DNA from: Chrysophaeum taylorii
Taxonomy: Eukaryota; Sar; Pelagophyceae; Pelagomonadales; Pelagomonadaceae
Assembly: GCA_029834535.1 (NCBI GenBank)
Contig: JAQMWT010000501.1
Location: forward strand, 1 to 41,559
DNA length: 41,559 nucleotides
Direction of reading: 5' to 3'
Numbering within the stretch: position 1 is the first letter of the stretch; every line of letters begins with the position of its first letter. The position numbers and the translations under genes are program-made. Under the pieces are notes generated by a model. That model saw only the letters and a program-made list of their open reading frames with translations, was not told the DNA's origin and did not search any database. Shown one piece after another: positions 30,009 to 40,552 of this stretch.

Positions 30009-31013
30009 TCACTCTTCCGATGGTGGTTTAACACCAAGCTCGTAGACATCGGGGCGTCTCTGATCCCAGAGACGCATCGAGGCGCGGACCTCGGCAATCC
30101 GGCTGAGGTCGAGGTCGGCAACGATAATCTCCTCGTCGTGGCCCTTGGCGGTCGCGATGGGCGTACCCCACGGGTCGCAGATTATGGAGTGGCCGTAGGC
30201 CTGGTAGTTCGAGTTCGGGTTTCTCGCGGGCGAAGCGAAGAGCACGAAGGCCTGGGAATCGAGGGCGCGCGCCCGCGCGAGGAGGTGGTAGTGCGGGGGC
30301 CCTGTATTGCATTGAAAAAATGAACAAAATAAAAAAAAATTCTCCAAGCAGCACTCACCCGTGACGGTGTTGAACGCGCCGGGATAAGCGATGATCGTCG
30401 CGCCCTTGCCGCGCATCGTGATGGCGAGGGGGGCGAACCTGCAGTCGTAGCATATTCCGACGCCGAGTTTGTGCCCCCCGGGGGCGACGTCTTCGGGGAG
30501 CGGGACGACGGTCGCCTCGTCGCCCGCCGCGAGCGTCTCGCTCTCGAAGAAGCGAATCTTGCCGGGGACGTCGATGTCGAACAAGTGGACCTTGCGGTGC
30601 TTGGCGACGATCGTTCCCAGGTCGTCGACAACGGGCGCCGTGTTGTAGATGTTGGCGCCGTCGCGTTCCGGTATCGAGCCTCCCACGATCCAGACGCCGC
30701 GACGCCGCGCGAGGTCCCCCAAGAGCTCGGTCGAAGCCCCCTCGGGCTTGCCCAGCTTCACGGGCTCGGCGTTCCCCGCAAACGCGCCGACCGCGTACTC
30801 GCTGTTCCAGACCTCGGGCAGCACGACGAGCTGCGCGCCGGTGTCGGCGGCCTTCTCCACGAGTTCTCGACAGTGTCTGAGGTTGGCTGTCTTGTCGTTC
30901 TCGACGCGCATCTGCACGACCGCGACGCGTACCGGCGTCTCCGCCTGCATCGACGAGGACATGGCAAGCGGGGCCGTGGCGGCGGCGAGGCCGCGCAGGA
31001 CGGCGCCGCGCAT
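30009..31013 (-). CDS. NIT2: Omega-amidase / NIT2-type nitrilase, two exons
   Basis: Carbon-nitrogen hydrolase; NIT2 hydrolyses alpha-ketoglutaramate and alpha-ketosuccinamate to the keto acid and ammonia. The catalytic triad is visible: Glu67 in LPEVWNSEY, Lys141 in KHRKVHLFD and Cys188 in GICYDCRFAP. Further NIT2 blocks are PGAFN, TGPPHYHLLARARALD, FASPARN and HSIICDPWG. Exons 30359-31013 and 30009-30301 give 315 residues. The 57-bp intron has GTGAGT and ACAG, is AT-rich in a GC-rich gene, and contains no stop, so retention would add 19 residues in frame. The start at 31013 gives an Ala/Arg-rich leader that could target a mitochondrion or plastid; 30962 is an alternative start. Confidence 0.92.
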   Translation of the reverse strand: MRGAVLRGLAAATAPLAMSSSMQAETPVRVAVVQMRVENDKTANLRHCRELVEKAADTGAQLVVLPEVWNSEYAVGAFAGNAEPVKLGKPEGASTELLGDLARRRGVWIVGGSIPERDGANIYNTAPVVDDLGTIVAKHRKVHLFDIDVPGKIRFFESETLAAGDEATVVPLPEDVAPGGHKLGVGICYDCRFAPLAITMRGKGATIIAYPGAFNTVTGECCLENFFLFCSFFQCNTGPPHYHLLARARALDSQAFVLFASPARNPNSNYQAYGHSIICDPWGTPIATAKGHDEEIIVADLDLSRIAEVRASMRLWDQRRPDVYELGVKPPSEE

Positions 31014-31585
31014 GTGACAGACCTGTGGAGCAGGCGTATAACCGACCGCGGGACGCGGGCGGGAGTTATATCTGCGCATTGCTTTCGCATCCTTGCACAC
31101 AAGGTGGGGGCTGACGCCGACGCTTCGCAGCGCCGACCGAGACCCTCGCCTTCCGATTGAATTTGGATGCTCTGACGCTGGTCGCGACCTACTACGAGAC
31201 GACGGCTACTCAAGACGGGAGCGAGGGACCACAGGCGAGACAGCACAGACAACGACACAGGCGCTCTTTCATTCAGTTTCCTTCACGACTTAATTTTGTC
31301 AGAAGAGGTGAAATTGATGAGAAGTGTTCTTTCTTCACCGCGCACACACGGCCACACAGACACAACAACATCGTGCGCACCACTCGCTGAAGACAGGCGC
31401 CACCAAAAATGAGGAAATCCTCAAATGAGCGACGTTGGACTAGGGGACTCGAGCCCTGTGATGAGTGCTGCCTCAAGAGGGCTTGAATCTTTTCTAGCCG
31501 GACAACGAACAAAAGAAGTGGTTTGCAACAACCGCAATGACCGTCTGACATTTTGGATGCGCCAGCGGATGAATTGTTTGTGCAG
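31014..31585. other. 5' flank of NIT2 gene, no gene recognised
   Basis: Open frames here overlap NIT2 antisense or are short. No domain is recognised. Confidence 0.4.
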
Positions 31586-31650
31586 CTCCACGTTCCCGTA
31601 CCGGCTCCTGCCGGTCCGGCCTGGCTCCCATGCTCGGGAGAGATCTGAAG
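31586..31650 (+). mobile_element. Short LINE/SINE 3' tail fragment
   Basis: Contains CCGGCTCCTGCCGGTCCGGC and CTCCCATGCTCGGGAGAG, the 3' tail shared with 26685-26907, 27586-27777 and 37044-37111. It lacks the GTTA repeats. GTGCAG flanks it at 31580-31585 and 31651-31656, possibly a short target-site duplication. Confidence 0.65.
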
Positions 31651-31829
31651 GTGCAGAGAAATCTGCTGCCTCTTACCCTTATTCGTCCGTTGAGAACGCG
31701 GTCGCTTCCTTACCCTTCTTCTTCCTTTCTACACAAGCAAATAGTCCTCTGATTTGTGCCTACGCTCATCATCCTGGTCAAGCGCGTCCCGAGGTATGTA
31801 GCACTATACACTTAACCTTGCTCGTGTAG

Positions 31830-32483
31830 TTCTAGATGCCGCCTGTCGTGTTCTGAGGATATAGGGAACATGACCTGCATTCCCCGAATTAACCTTTCCA
31901 GACGTACACGATGAGACGGGATGGTTTCCCAGGTGACTTACCACTGCTTGCTAAATGCTCTGCAGGTTATGGGCCCAGGCGGGTCCCTGAGAAACCATGT
32001 CTCAACATGCACGTAACCTATGGGTATTGGGTCGTTACCGCGCCGACCTAGCCTCGACATGTGATACGCTTGTCAATATATCGCCATTACCATTGAGCTG
32101 TATATAATACCCTTTTGCACACGTGATCGTGTAACCTTGTGTGCACCTGTTCATAGCATCGTATTGTCATGTCAATGTTGATGTGTGTGTAATTGGCTAA
32201 CCTGTACTCTTGCACACATGTTATGGAATATTTTGGGTACGTCCACTCGTACATTACATGGCAATGCTTAACAAGCTCCTTGGGAGCACCAAAACTAACC
32301 AGCTGCCTGAGTGACTACGCTTAGCGACACTACTCTGGACTCATAGCTTGCACAGTCGTCATATAGACACATTTTCCATCGAAAAATCGATGAGTGTACA
32401 TAGACACCGACAGACAGACCCCCTTAGAATGTCTAGACAGTGTCAACTGCGTGACTGAACCCACAGTTTCCCCGTCAACTGCT
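31830..32483 (+). promoter_or_regulatory. E2 5' leader, probably including the 5' LTR
   Basis: Noncoding, AT-rich like E2 and directly ahead of its gag. A TATA-like box TATATAATA sits at 32101-32109, plausible for the LTR promoter that drives transcription of the element. The 3' LTR is outside the window, so LTR borders and the tRNA primer site could not be fixed. Confidence 0.4.
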
Positions 32484-33696
32484 ATGGCAGAACACGCAGC
32501 ACGAGCCGCACCCAGGGCGATCAGAGGTGCGGATATATTGAAGCTCGAAGCTCCTGTAGCTGAGTTTCTTAACCCTTTTTGTTGGCATTTCACCAACGAT
32601 GCTTTCCCCCACTCACCTGATGCAGAAGTAGCTCAGCTAGCTACTGTCTGTTACGACTATGAAGTCAAGGCATTACGTCCAAATCAATGCTCGTTTCTTA
32701 GAAGAGGAACGAATCTTAAATCGCGCGCACCCGAAAGCATTAGCTTTCGACACTCGTGTTCGTGCCCCGGTTACCATGTTTTCGTTAACTGCAGCTGACT
32801 GGCACACTTACCAGAACACGTACGCTACATTCTTGCATACTTACTTCAATCTTGAAAGTGTTGGAAAACCGGCACTTGCGGCCTGGCCCGCCATCAATGA
32901 GATATACAACAAAAGCTATTTACCCAACAAGGCTCGAGCTATTATGCTCATCGCCTTTAGTCACTACGAGTCTGTTACGACTACTGATGTGTCTTATTTG
33001 AAACAGCAATTTAACTCTGTTGTTTATAATCCTAACTGGTATGTCCATGTATTTATCGAAGCTGTCCTAGCATTTAGGCAAATCTCTTACCAACTTAACC
33101 AGGAAGAGACTGACCTTCAATTCGACTTTGGCACTCTTTGTAGAAAAATCTATGAAGAGATACATCGGCATTATGCCGATAATACCAGCAACAACCGTTA
33201 CGATCGTGGTTGGGTAGATTGGTGTTATATGTACGAAACCCGATCTTCATCTCGACCTGTACCAGAAGCTGAACGATTGTGTCACCCTACCAACCCAAGC
33301 TACATTTTAGAATACGCATTAGACCTTTACAATGTCGTATCAAATGGGTCGAACAAAAGACGCTTAGAACGCCCTGTTTCTTGGCAACCCTATGTCGAAG
33401 GTTTATCATCTCAACCAAAGCCAAAGTTACTTACACATACTTTGGACTCATCGGACAAAAGTCTGACTCAAACTGCTAACACACTCGCCTTCATCACTTC
33501 GTCCCAACCTGGTACATCTTCCACGTTTAATGCTAGACGCTTGCGTAACTCTAATGATGCTCGCCAGCCTTTCTCTCGCAGCGATTTATCGTATTATCGT
33601 CCTGGTGATTCTTACGTCACCAAGAAAACTGCCGGACAGTCCCATGACCGTCCAATTTACCCCGCACTTTTGACAGGTCCTCTCGGTCTAACATGA
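32484..33696 (+). pseudogene. E2 Gag
   Basis: Capsid-type protein of the element, assigned by its place ahead of protease. It begins at the ATG at 32484 (MAEHAARAAPRAIRG), shifts by one base near 32700 (into RFLEEERIL) and then runs openly to 33696. The body is helical and rich in Tyr/Trp/His, with YNKSYLPNKARAIMLIAF and YLKQQFNSV, compatible with a copia gag fold. No CCHC zinc knuckle is seen. The C-terminus is basic and Ser/Arg-rich. The stop overlaps the next ORF start in ATGA. Confidence 0.65.
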
Positions 33697-34060
33697 AATT
33701 ATTAGATCGAACAAACCACACCTTAAACACCCTGCGAGAACAGTGTAGCGAACTCACGAAGCATGTGACAGATAATGATACCACGGCTCAGCTACAACAT
33801 AATATCAACAAGTTATTTGAGACCTTGCTACAATCAGCCGATATCCTGTCAACAACATCTACTGAGGACAACAGTAGTTTACTTCGTCTAAACGAACAGC
33901 TCATGTTTGCAGAAGACATCATTTATGATGTAGACGTTCATCTATCCTCGACCGAAAAGTCGTTAAACTACGTGGAGCCACAACACCATACTGTTGTACT
34001 GCTCCCACCCCAACAACAGCTCCTCCTACTACAAACACACAGGGTAATCCTTCCAATACT
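33693..34060 (+). pseudogene. E2 linker ORF between Gag and protease
   Basis: Starts at the ATGA overlap with the gag stop and is in the -1 frame relative to gag. The first 105 codons are probably genuine (LDRTNHTLNTLREQC, then an amphipathic region with LQHNINKLFETLLQSA). It then becomes Pro/Gln/Thr low-complexity and shifts frame near 34000 into the protease frame. The homologous segment opens the window in E1. Confidence 0.6.
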
Positions 34061-35011
34061 GTGTCTAACCTCTTTACCGCTTCCGCCATCTCGGCTTTAC
34101 CACCAGCATTATTGTCCTCGCTATCTTCACAGGTCCAATCTGCCCTCAACCTACCGTCACAAGCCGAAACCAAAAGGGATGCCGATCACACCTCTCTATC
34201 GTCATTTGACGAAAAGCACGGCATGGCTGATGAGGCTGACGAGCCATCACCACCTGTTCAACCGATCATTATTCCAACGAATCTGTTATTGCTGAAGAAC
34301 TTCTTTACCGCCAGTCTCTCCACTACTTGCCCACATTCGGAAAACGCCTTCCTCACCAACTACATGAAGGTAAACAGTGTCCCTCCACATTGCTCTTTTC
34401 TATATTTTGACTCTTGTGCTACCATCTCATTGATGTCCACCTACGATTTCGCAATACCCAATCATATAATTCCATTGGACTCTACATACGCTCCGGTTGT
34501 TATTCAGACGGCAACAGGACAACAACGGGCATCACACATGATGTTAACACGCAACATCGTTATTCCCCTACCAGATCATCCACAAATTGGCTACGTTAAG
34601 ATCGACTTCGCTTTATGTCTTCAACCAGTGCATGACCGACATCTCGCTATCCTGAGCATGCTCGAATGGAACCAGACCAATCTTACCACCGTGTTCAACG
34701 ATCGAGCTGAGCCAAAGCTCAGCGCTGTCACGAGCCGCATAGACAAAGATGTACGTATACCCATACACTATGTCGCAGCTAATTTACCCGCTCTCCCTTG
34801 TATCACTTACAACATCGCGCGCGACAAGCGGCTGGAACTTCGCTCCCTTGCATTTCCCCTCAAGCGATACCATGAAAACAGGGAGCTACTGGCATACTAC
34901 AATTACCTACTCCAACGAGTTTTACCAGATCGGCCGTGGATTCGCCCTTTGGTTCTCAATCTTCGGAAACAGAACAAATTTGTTCAGCAAAATACGCAGC
35001 CATTAAGTTGA
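34061..35011 (+). pseudogene. E2 retropepsin-like aspartic protease
   Basis: Open frame of 316 codons. The triad is YFDSCATISLM (Asp codon 34409-34411), with Cys in place of the usual Gly. Following blocks (VVIQTATGQQR, HPQIGYVKIDFAL, HLAILSMLEWN) align with E1. It would cut the Gag-Pol precursor. It ends at TGA 35009-35011, and the methyltransferase continues in the same frame, so either this stop is a mutation or readthrough separates the two. Confidence 0.65.
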
Positions 35012-36500
35012 CTACTCGCACGGCCAGTTTTTCTCTCACAAGAGTCCAATCTCCGCAAACCCTCTGTCATGTTACTTTGTTCTGGTTTGTCAACTCCGGC
35101 GTTCCTGTCTCAAGCCACTAATGACTTAGGCTTAAATATCAATGTAAAAGTTGTTGTTGAGTCTGATGATACGCTTGTTCGTATGTTACGCCACCGTTTT
35201 CCTACTGTACTATTATTTGAATCTCTCCCCGCCTTTATTAACCATCTTCACCTAATCTCACCAGAGGAAAGGCGCACATTCTATTGTGATATAATTGAGA
35301 TCACTCCTCCCTGCACAAACAGGAATTTACTAAAACAACAAAAGTCAGAAGACTTACACAGTCTGCTGGACGATTCTCTTTTCGACAGCATGCTGTCTGT
35401 CATCAAGCTACTCCAGCCCTTGGTACTACTGGCTGAGATGACGCCTCCGCATAAGTACTGTCATCAAGACCACATCACAGTGGCCAACCTTATCTATACT
35501 ACCCTTGATTACTGTGTCGATGTTGTTGATAGGTTCCCGACCTACCTATGTGGCGACTACCAATCTAGAGAAAGGTGGATATGCGTCGCACGCAGATATT
35601 CTACTGGACCAATTAAACTATCATCGTGGCCCATCCTCCATCCACGCCCCTTCCTAAAGATCGTGGATGATCTACAAGCTATTCCCAAGCGCCTTTGGCT
35701 ACCTAACCACATAACCAAAGACTGGATCCGGGTGTTCCCCGATCCTCCATACATATCCATTCCTAAAACGTTTGCACCTTACTCTCGCACAGGTTCTGCT
35801 CAGCTTACTATGGCTGACCTTGAATCCCTCAATATGTTACTACTTCGCCTTCACTCACAACAGGCTCACGAGCAACGTACTCACTCTGTTCAACCCGAGT
35901 GTACTTACCATCAGTTGTGCTTTAAACGCTCCTCTATGGAGCCATTACCCAATGCAACACATCCTATACACGTCAAGATTTTTACAATCCTCTATAACGT
36001 GTTCGCAAGCTTACATACTAACTCACCCACTCCTGTGTCCTATTACATAACCGTTTTCGAAACTAACCAACCGTCACACAGGTTATTACTTACAACCTCA
36101 TCAACATCACACAACTCCTACTTCTTAACTGGTGGCCACCATTCCGACGGCAACCTCACCATAGAGAACGCCACCTCCAACCAAAAGACCCCCATCAACG
36201 CCTTTGGGAGCACGTATACGTTCACTGCTTCCGACATCCCCCGCGACCGGGACAGGTCCATATATCTGGAGCCGTTTATGGGTTACTTGTGGATAGTCCA
36301 AGCCCTTCCCCAAGTTGGCTCCGCTACTACCTATGGCACCGCCATACAAAACCTCGTGTCCAGATGCGCTCTCGTGATGCCTGGCTGCCTTACCTACAAG
36401 GCCACCGACAACTCTTTCGATTACAAGGATTCTCTTTTTGCTCTGGAAGATCATCACCTATCTCATAGTCGCTATATAGGGTACCTTCGTGGAAGTGACC

Positions 36501-37111
36501 CTGATCGCCGACTACGGTTGCGATGGAGGACGGTGCCTCATGAATCCTGAGCCTTGCGAGGGCATCCGCCCTCCCGGCGTAGGTTGGCACCTAGTCGCCT
36601 CCCGGGCGGGCCGGTTGGCAGCCGGAACGTTCGCAGTGGGACGGGGTATGGCCGGGGGGCGAAGACGGAAGGTTATCGACGAGTTGGTTGTCAGTCACAT
36701 CGCGGTCTCCTCGTCGCATGGCGACAAGCTTGATGGTCACTCTCCGCCGACCGACCTTTCGGCGCTCCTCGTCTACAGGCCCGTGGAGGATGGTGCCTCA
36801 TGAATCCTGAGCCTTGCGAGGGCATCCGCCCTCCCGGCGTAGGTTGGCACCTAGTCGCCTCCCGGGCGGGCCGGTTGGCAGCCGGAACGTTCGCAGTGGG
36901 ACGGGGTATGGCCGGGGGGCGAAGACGGAAGGTTATCGACGAGTTGGTTGCCAGTCACATCGCGGTCTCCTCGTCGCATGGCGACAAGCTTGATGGTCAC
37001 TCTCCGCCGACCGACCTTTCGGCGCTCCTCGTCTACAGGCCCGTGATTCCGGACTGGCTCCTATCGGTCCGGCCTGGCTCCCATGCTCTGGAGAGGTCTG
37101 AAGTTAGTTAG
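36501..37111 (+). mobile_element. Non-autonomous LINE-derived insertion inside the E2 methyltransferase
   Basis: Flanked by a perfect 15-bp duplication TTCGTGGAAGTGACC (36486-36500 and 37112-37126); removing the insert and one copy restores collinearity with E1. It is built from a 23-bp start, two 260-bp tandem units, and a 68-bp 3' tail (37044-37111) ending GTTAGTTAG. The units contain GGCAGCCGGAACGTTCGCA, also at 21725 in the 5' part of the LINE relic; the tail equals the LINE 3' end at 26685-26750 and 27586-27660. So both LINE ends are present and the middle is absent. Confidence 0.88.
36524..37043 (+). repeat. 260-bp tandem duplication within the insertion
   Basis: Two units, 36524-36783 and 36784-37043, nearly identical (for example GGTTGTCAG versus GGTTGCCAG). 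Each is open in one frame, from MNPEPCEGIRPPG to LLVYRP, so it may derive from LINE coding sequence or from a 5' monomer promoter repeat. Confidence 0.92.
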
Positions 37112-37689
37112 TTCGTGGAAGTGACCGCAAGCTCGGCTCTAAAATCCACTCAATGCTTGCTCCATTGCCAACCGTCCGATATGCCAATATTATTTTACTC
37201 GACCCTCGCAACGGGAAATTACGCTACCCCACTCGACCGGAGTTGATTCGTGCTAACAACCACACCAAACAACAGGAATCTTTCCTCTTGTCTCTACGCC
37301 ATGACCTTTGCTGTGACATGCTCAGCAATGCTCTGCCTACCGGTACGTATAGCACCCTGTACAAGCACCTTTCGCTCATCGTCGCCGATATTAAATCCCT
37401 TATGTTGGACCCTACCTTCCAACATACTGCTGCCGTGACGAAGAAATCCTATGTATCCAATTTCATGACCGTTGACCCAGCCTCCACCACGTGCAGCACA
37501 GATACCTTGTCTTTGGCACAATCTTTTATGATGTCTATTTCCAGCAACTGCTTGACCGAAATGTCGTTAAACTATATATCGTCGTCCTACGAAGATACTC
37601 TCGCTACTCGTGATAATGAGGATGCACCTCCAAGTGACCCTGCTGTGCACCAGGATGACGACGCACCGCCTTCCACTGCCTTAGACACC

Positions 37690-38700
37690 GAACTCAAGTT
37701 CGATGTTCGGCGCAAACGGCACATTCCCGCTCATCCATTCCTCGTAAGTTCCTCGCACACGGATCCACCGAATATCTCAATGCCAAAGAACGTGCTAATC
37801 GCTTTCACCGGGTGCATCACTGCCCCGACAACGTCGCTGCCAAGGCCCCCAACGTACTTGCTCGCCCTGGATTCTCTGCTTCTGACATACCATATCGCGA
37901 CTTATGCACCGACTGCATCGCACACAACAAGCGCCACCCGCACAAGCATTTCAATGCGACCAAGCCTTCTTTTGAGCAAACCCACAAAGCCGGTGAAGTC
38001 TGGGCGTGCGACGGCGGCTATGTGACCATCCCATCCGAATGGGGAGGCTTCACACATATCATCGTCTTCAAGGAACTCATTTCGAAATTTCTCTTGGTGT
38101 ACTTTACACGCACCACCAACGCCACGGAGTTCACTCAAGCTCTGGATTTTGTGTATGACTTCTGTCGTACACAACTCAATGTGCACATGCGCACCCTCTA
38201 CTCCGATGCATTCAAGCCTTACTTTAGCCAGCACATTACCTCCCCGTACCGCGTCGATAAGGGCATTCAACTCATTGCCTTCCCGCCGTACATGCACCAC
38301 TTTAACTTTGAAGTTGAGTCTGCCATCGGTTTCATCGCCTCCGCCTCCTCAACTCGCCTTCGTTCTCTCCTTAATGCTCACTATCGTGGCGCCAAGATCG
38401 TGGAACCCGCTATCATGTTCCCATGGGCGGTGATACACACCGTTCAAAGCTATAACCTTCTCCCGAACGCCACGCTCGAGCGCATTCATCATGCTATTCT
38501 GAGTCCGCAACAGCTACTCTACAACCAACTCAGCACTCCCCAACACGATATGCTCAAGATCTTTGGCGCTGAATGTTACCTCCTATTGGAGCCCCATGAA
38601 CACCACAAGTGGGAACCGTGCCGCCGCAAATATCTGTATCTCTGTTGCGCCAACGCACAAAACCCGCTCGTCTCCTCAACCCTGAAAACGGACAAATCCG
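37690..38700 (+). pseudogene. E2 integrase
   Basis: Zinc-binding part: RFHRVHH (about 37812) and LCTDCIAH (37902). Core: Asp in WACDGGYVTIPSEWG (38008), Asp in LYSDAFKPYFSQ (38203) and Glu in NFEVESAIGFIAS (38312). C-terminal part: SPQQLLYNQLSTPQHDML, CYLLLEPHEHHKWEPCRRKY. A frameshift near 37740 precedes the zinc domain and another near 38680 follows the core. All catalytic residues are retained. Confidence 0.88.
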
Positions 38701-40552
38701 TGTTTGGTCCAAGCTGCAATTCCTCTACATGTTGCAGCATCCTACTCCTGATCCTGAATTAGCTCCTCCGCCACATGCTCCTTCCGCGCCTTTCTCGCTC
38801 ACACCCCACACCACTATACAAGACCATGTCATTCAGAGGGGGACAAGGACTTCTCATGCTCAGAGGGGGCACTCCCCACCTCCTTCAGCTCCTCCTTCTT
38901 CGTCCCCTACTCCGGCCTCTTCTCCATCTTCTGACGCTACCGCCGACGAATCTGGCTCTATGTCACCGCCGCCCTTGCTTCCTTCTTACAAAGACCTTTT
39001 TGCACAAGATAACCTCATTCTTGTCCCAGGTTCCAAACAGCCTAACACTCGCAAGGCCACTTCTATGAAAACTATCCGAGCCCGGTTACAAGCGTCTACT
39101 ATTGGTGCTTACAAAGCCGCTGGTGGCAAGCTCGCCGATTTCCGCTGGGATCTTCGCCACCACTTTCTTACGTTCAAGTCTCCCGCCCTCTCCGCCCTTC
39201 ATCTCCGTGGTGGTATCCTCTGGTCTGCTATCTGCTCAGAGGGGAACATGCGTCGTTAGCTCGTCTTGTTCTCCCGTTGCGCACTGACTTACTTGCCCGC
39301 TACCCGCACGTCGATGGTTACTTCGCCCACGCCAAGTGCGCATCCAGCATCCCAGCTAACTGCTGATGGTTCACCTACGTGCCCTATTCCTCAGCCCCTT
39401 TTATCTGCGTTCACTGAACACGCTGCTGCCTTCGGCACTTCTTCCTTACAATATGCACTTACGTACCTGGCGCCGACCAGCTTTATTGATCACAACTCAT
39501 CCGAGTTTGGCGCTACTTCTGCATCTCTGGCTGACTTGGAGGAATACCTTCTGGTCTCTACAGAGTTTATCACCCAGGTCTTACGTACCGACCCTACTAT
39601 CCATATCCAACTGGAATCTGCCCCTACTACTCCTACCGACGCTGTTTCCGCTTATCCCGAAGTTGCGCACACTGCCTCGACCGCAACGTCGCTAAACTAT
39701 AATTCACCAGCCACTGTTGGTCCTGACGAATATAAGGTCCAAGAAGCGGACGTTTCCATTGACGAATATAAACTTAAGTGCCTCCACGGTTTGTCGCCTG
39801 AAAACAGGCACGCCTACCTCAAGGCCATCGCCAAGGAACTCCACGACATTATCCGCTTTGGCTGCTTCAAACTTTCCTTACCCGACGGTGTCTCTCGTCC
39901 TATTGACAGCAAGATGGTGCTGAAGATTAAAACAGACTCTGCAGGCAAATACGTTAAGCACAAGGCTCGCCTCGTACTACGTGGCTTCCTAGCATCTCTT
40001 GGCGCCGATTTCTTTGGTACCTTCAGCCCCATGGCCACTATGACCGCAATCCGGGTACTACTAGCTATTGCAGCATACAAGCAATTGCCTGTCTACCATG
40101 CAGACGTCCCGAACGCCTTCGTTCAGTCTGACATCGATGCCAATGTCTATGTTCAGTTACCAGACGGCATCAAGCTTATCGACCCCGATGACGCTAAGTA
40201 CAAGGGCCGACGTCTACCGAAACTGCTGAAGTCACTTTATGGACTTCGGCAATCACCATCCCTTTGGAACAAAGAGATAGACGGCTTCTTCCGTAGCCTT
40301 GGTTACAAACGCCTGCATTCGGACTCTTGCCTATATGCTCGAGTATCCGCACATGCTAAGTTCGTCGTATGCAGTCTGTCTGTAGACGACATTGTTATTG
40401 TGTCCAATGACGACCCTCTTCGTACTGAATTACAGGATGCCCTCCACAAACGGTATGCTGTAGAGCAGTTTGAACCTGTCCATACCCTCCTAGGCATGCG
40501 TGTGTGTCGCACATCTGACGGCTCCATTTCTCTGATGTGCCAAGCTGGATGA
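38609..40552 (+). pseudogene. E2 integrase C-terminus, linker and reverse transcriptase
   Basis: LNPENGQIRVWSKL near 38675 is the integrase C-terminus shared with E1. A Pro/Ser linker with three CAGAGGGG-type purine tracts follows. The frame breaks at 39259 and resumes to 40552 as RT: DEYKVQEADVSIDEYKL, KHKARLVLRGFLASLGADFF, HADVPNAFVQSDID, KSLYGLRQSPSLW and catalytic LSVDDIVIV (Asp codons 40385-40390). Ser replaces the Tyr of YVDD. It shifts frame after MCQAG near 40550. Confidence 0.9.

Larger units (their letters stand above)
35069..37440 (+). pseudogene. E2 C5 cytosine methyltransferase domain, split by an insertion
   Basis: Motif I: LLCSGLSTPAFL (residues 2-13), then VKVVVESDD. Motif IV: CDIIEITPPCT with the nucleophile Cys82 (35312-35314); the usual Gln is Thr. 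Motif VI: LLAEMTPP, keeping Glu of ENV but not Asn-Val. Motif VIII: YLCGDYQSRERWICVARR (35546-35600), a very close match to QSRERxxxVA of C5-MTases. A target-recognition region follows (to about 36480). The domain is cut at codon GSD by a 611-bp element (36501-37111) and continues as RKLGSKIHSML, then motif IX/X: LRYPTRPELIRANN (37217) and CCDMLSNALPTGTY (37312). Before the insertion the reading frame was open across the domain, so it was functional until recently in element time. Confidence 0.82.

Noticed and set aside
31425..31829. 134-codon open frame upstream of E2
   Set aside because: It runs through a LINE 3' tail fragment and has no domain; a chance frame.
36489..37111. Two repeated open frames (MNPEPCEGIRPPG...) as a tandem gene pair
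   Set aside because: They are the two units of a transposon insertion bounded by a 15-bp target duplication, not host genes.
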